Shown here one piece after another: positions 6,172 through 7,282 of a stretch of 7,282 bases of DNA. Position numbers and translations under genes: made by a program. The DNA comes from Pseudomonadota bacterium (GTDB lineage: Bacteria > Pseudomonadota > Alphaproteobacteria > Rhizobiales > Xanthobacteraceae). Numbering within the stretch: the first letter of the stretch is position 1; each line of letters opens with the position of its first letter. Below the pieces are notes generated by a model. That model did not search any database, had not been told where the DNA came from, and worked only from the letters and a program-made list of their open reading frames with translations. The stretch spans positions 1 through 7,282 of the forward strand of contig JAEWHY010000240.1 in the NCBI GenBank assembly GCA_023387555.1, written 5' to 3'.

Positions 6172-7282
6172 TCAGGCGGCTGCGATGTGCTGCGCGGGCG
6201 GCTGGGTCGGGAACGAACAGGTCACCGTCGTTCCTTGCCCGACCTCCGATTCGATGTCCACCGTGCCGCCGTGAAGCTGCACGAAAGAGCGCACGATGGC
6301 GAGACCGAGGCCGGCCCCGCGATGCTGCGAACCCAAGGGATCGCTCTCGAACCGGTCGAAAATGCGGTGTTTCATCTCCTGAGGGATGCCGGGGCCTTGA
6401 TCGGTAACCGAAAACGCAACGGACCCGGCGCGGCGCTCGGCGCGCAGACGGATCGTGCCGGCCTTGGGCGAGAACCCGACGGCGTTGGACAGGAGGTTGT
6501 AGAGTACCTGACGCAGGCGGCGCTCGTCGGCCGAGAACAGGCCGATGTCGGCCGGGTCGGTATCGATGTCGAGCGCGATCTGATCCTTCACCAGCCGGTC
6601 GCGAATGCCTTCGGCGGCGGCTTCCATGGTCTTGCGGATGTCCACCGGGCCGAGATTGAGCGTCATCACGCCGGCATCGATCGTCGCAAGGTCGAGGATG
6701 TCGTTGATCAGCGCGAGCAGGGCGTTGGTCGAGACGGTGATGTAGCCCAGATACTCCGACTGCCGGTCGGTGAGCGGGCCGGTCGACGGGTCGCCGAGGA
6801 AATGCGCGAAGCCGATGATGTTCGTGAGCGGCGAGCGCAGTTCGTATGAAACGTGATGGAGGAAGTCGATCTTGATCTGGTCGGCGGCCTCGAGCGCTTC
6901 GTTACGCTCACGCAGGGCGCGTTCGACATGCACCGTGTCGGTCACGTCCTGGAAGGTGACGAGCGTGGCGCCATCCGGGAGCGGCAGGGTGGCAATGTCC
7001 ACCACGCTGCCGTCACGGCGTTCGAGCCGGCCCTTCACGGCGTCGCGCTGGCCGATGGAGGTGACGGCGGTCCGCAGCGCACGCAGCGTCTGATCCTCGG
7101 GCTGCAGCGGCGCGCACCAGGCAATCACCGCCTCGATGTGCGGGCGCTCGGCCAGCGCCTCCTCCGGCAATTTCCTCAATTGCTGGAAGGCCGGATTGTG
7201 CAGCCGCAGACGGCCATCGCTTGCAAACACGGCGACGGCTTCCGCGAGATTGTCGAGGGTCTCGCCCTGCACGCGGATCAAC
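6172..7282 (-). CDS. divL: DivL-like PAS/histidine-kinase-fold cell-cycle regulator with Tyr in place of the H-box His (C-terminal part)
   Basis: The frame is open at the right edge (its first full codon there is TTG, read as Leu), so only the C-terminal 369 full residues are visible; family members are usually far longer, with membrane segments and more PAS domains upstream. Counting from that Leu, a PAS domain covers about 9-117, ending TFQDVTD. A dimerisation helix follows, with FLHHVSYELRSPL at 140-152, where Y146 (codon TAC at 6846-6844) stands at the phospho-accepting histidine. The ATPase domain keeps N262 and N266 of the N-box, DQGPGIP at 294-300, IFDRFE at 307-312 and GAGLGLAI at 322-329. 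Caulobacter DivL has the same His-to-Tyr change and acts through CckA and DivK on CtrA; a similar role is inferred here. No transmembrane segment or receiver domain is visible in this portion. Another orthodox kinase such as PleC is unlikely because of the Tyr. The stop is TGA at 6174-6172. Confidence 0.85.
   Translation of the reverse strand, partial: LIRVQGETLDNLAEAVAVFASDGRLRLHNPAFQQLRKLPEEALAERPHIEAVIAWCAPLQPEDQTLRALRTAVTSIGQRDAVKGRLERRDGSVVDIATLPLPDGATLVTFQDVTDTVHVERALRERNEALEAADQIKIDFLHHVSYELRSPLTNIIGFAHFLGDPSTGPLTDRQSEYLGYITVSTNALLALINDILDLATIDAGVMTLNLGPVDIRKTMEAAAEGIRDRLVKDQIALDIDTDPADIGLFSADERRLRQVLYNLLSNAVGFSPKAGTIRLRAERRAGSVAFSVTDQGPGIPQEMKHRIFDRFESDPLGSQHRGAGLGLAIVRSFVQLHGGTVDIESEVGQGTTVTCSFPTQPPAQHIAAA

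Noticed and set aside
5167..6849. A 560-codon open frame on the plus strand opposite tsaE-amgK and divL
   Set aside because: It crosses two unrelated minus-strand genes and their junction and shows no domain; its composition is that of an antisense shadow.
6172..7281. A complete 369-residue kinase starting at 7281
   Set aside because: The first codon is TTG at the very edge, starting in the opening of a PAS domain; the frame stays open to the boundary, so this is an internal Leu of a truncated gene.

Overview
The window is high-GC DNA from an alphaproteobacterium, and every gene I can support lies on the minus strand. The DivL-type kinase, the TsaE-AmgK fusion, the alphaproteobacterial style of AddB and the short palindromic element between two genes point to Hyphomicrobiales, most likely the Bradyrhizobium / Rhodopseudomonas / Afipia / Nitrobacter group. 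The order and class are well supported. The family is an inference from protein style and the repeat.

In the direction of transcription (high to low coordinates) the layout is: (1) the C-terminal 369-370 residues of a PAS-containing histidine-kinase-like protein, with tyrosine in place of the phospho-accepting histidine, the hallmark of DivL (7282 to 6172, cut by the window edge); (2) after 9 bp, a 509-aa fusion of TsaE (tRNA t6A ATPase) to an AmgK-type sugar kinase (6162 to 4633); (3) after 40 bp, a 241-aa MurU-type sugar-1-phosphate nucleotidyltransferase (4592 to 3867); (4) a 129-bp gap mostly filled by a 104-bp imperfect palindrome (3757-3860); (5) a 1044-aa AddB (3737 to 603); (6) the first 202 codons of AddA, overlapping the addB stop by 3 bp as ATGA (606 to the left edge). 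No interval over 300 bp lacks a gene. I see no tRNA, rRNA, CRISPR array, insertion sequence or prophage gene.

The tight spacing and single orientation suggest one transcription unit joining cell-cycle signalling (DivL), tRNA modification (TsaE), peptidoglycan-sugar recycling (AmgK then MurU, giving MurNAc-1-P and then UDP-MurNAc) and double-strand-break processing (AddAB). AmgK and MurU catalyse consecutive steps, and AddB and AddA are subunits of one enzyme. The palindrome separates the two halves and could carry a processing, attenuation or partial termination signal.

The region is mostly ordinary core genome. The points most worth attention are the tyrosine H-box, the TsaE-AmgK fusion, an AddB with an intact nuclease centre but no Fe-S cysteines and no Walker A, and the palindrome, which extends into the falsely long addB reading frame and fixes its likely true start at 3737. 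I found no convincing undescribed system.
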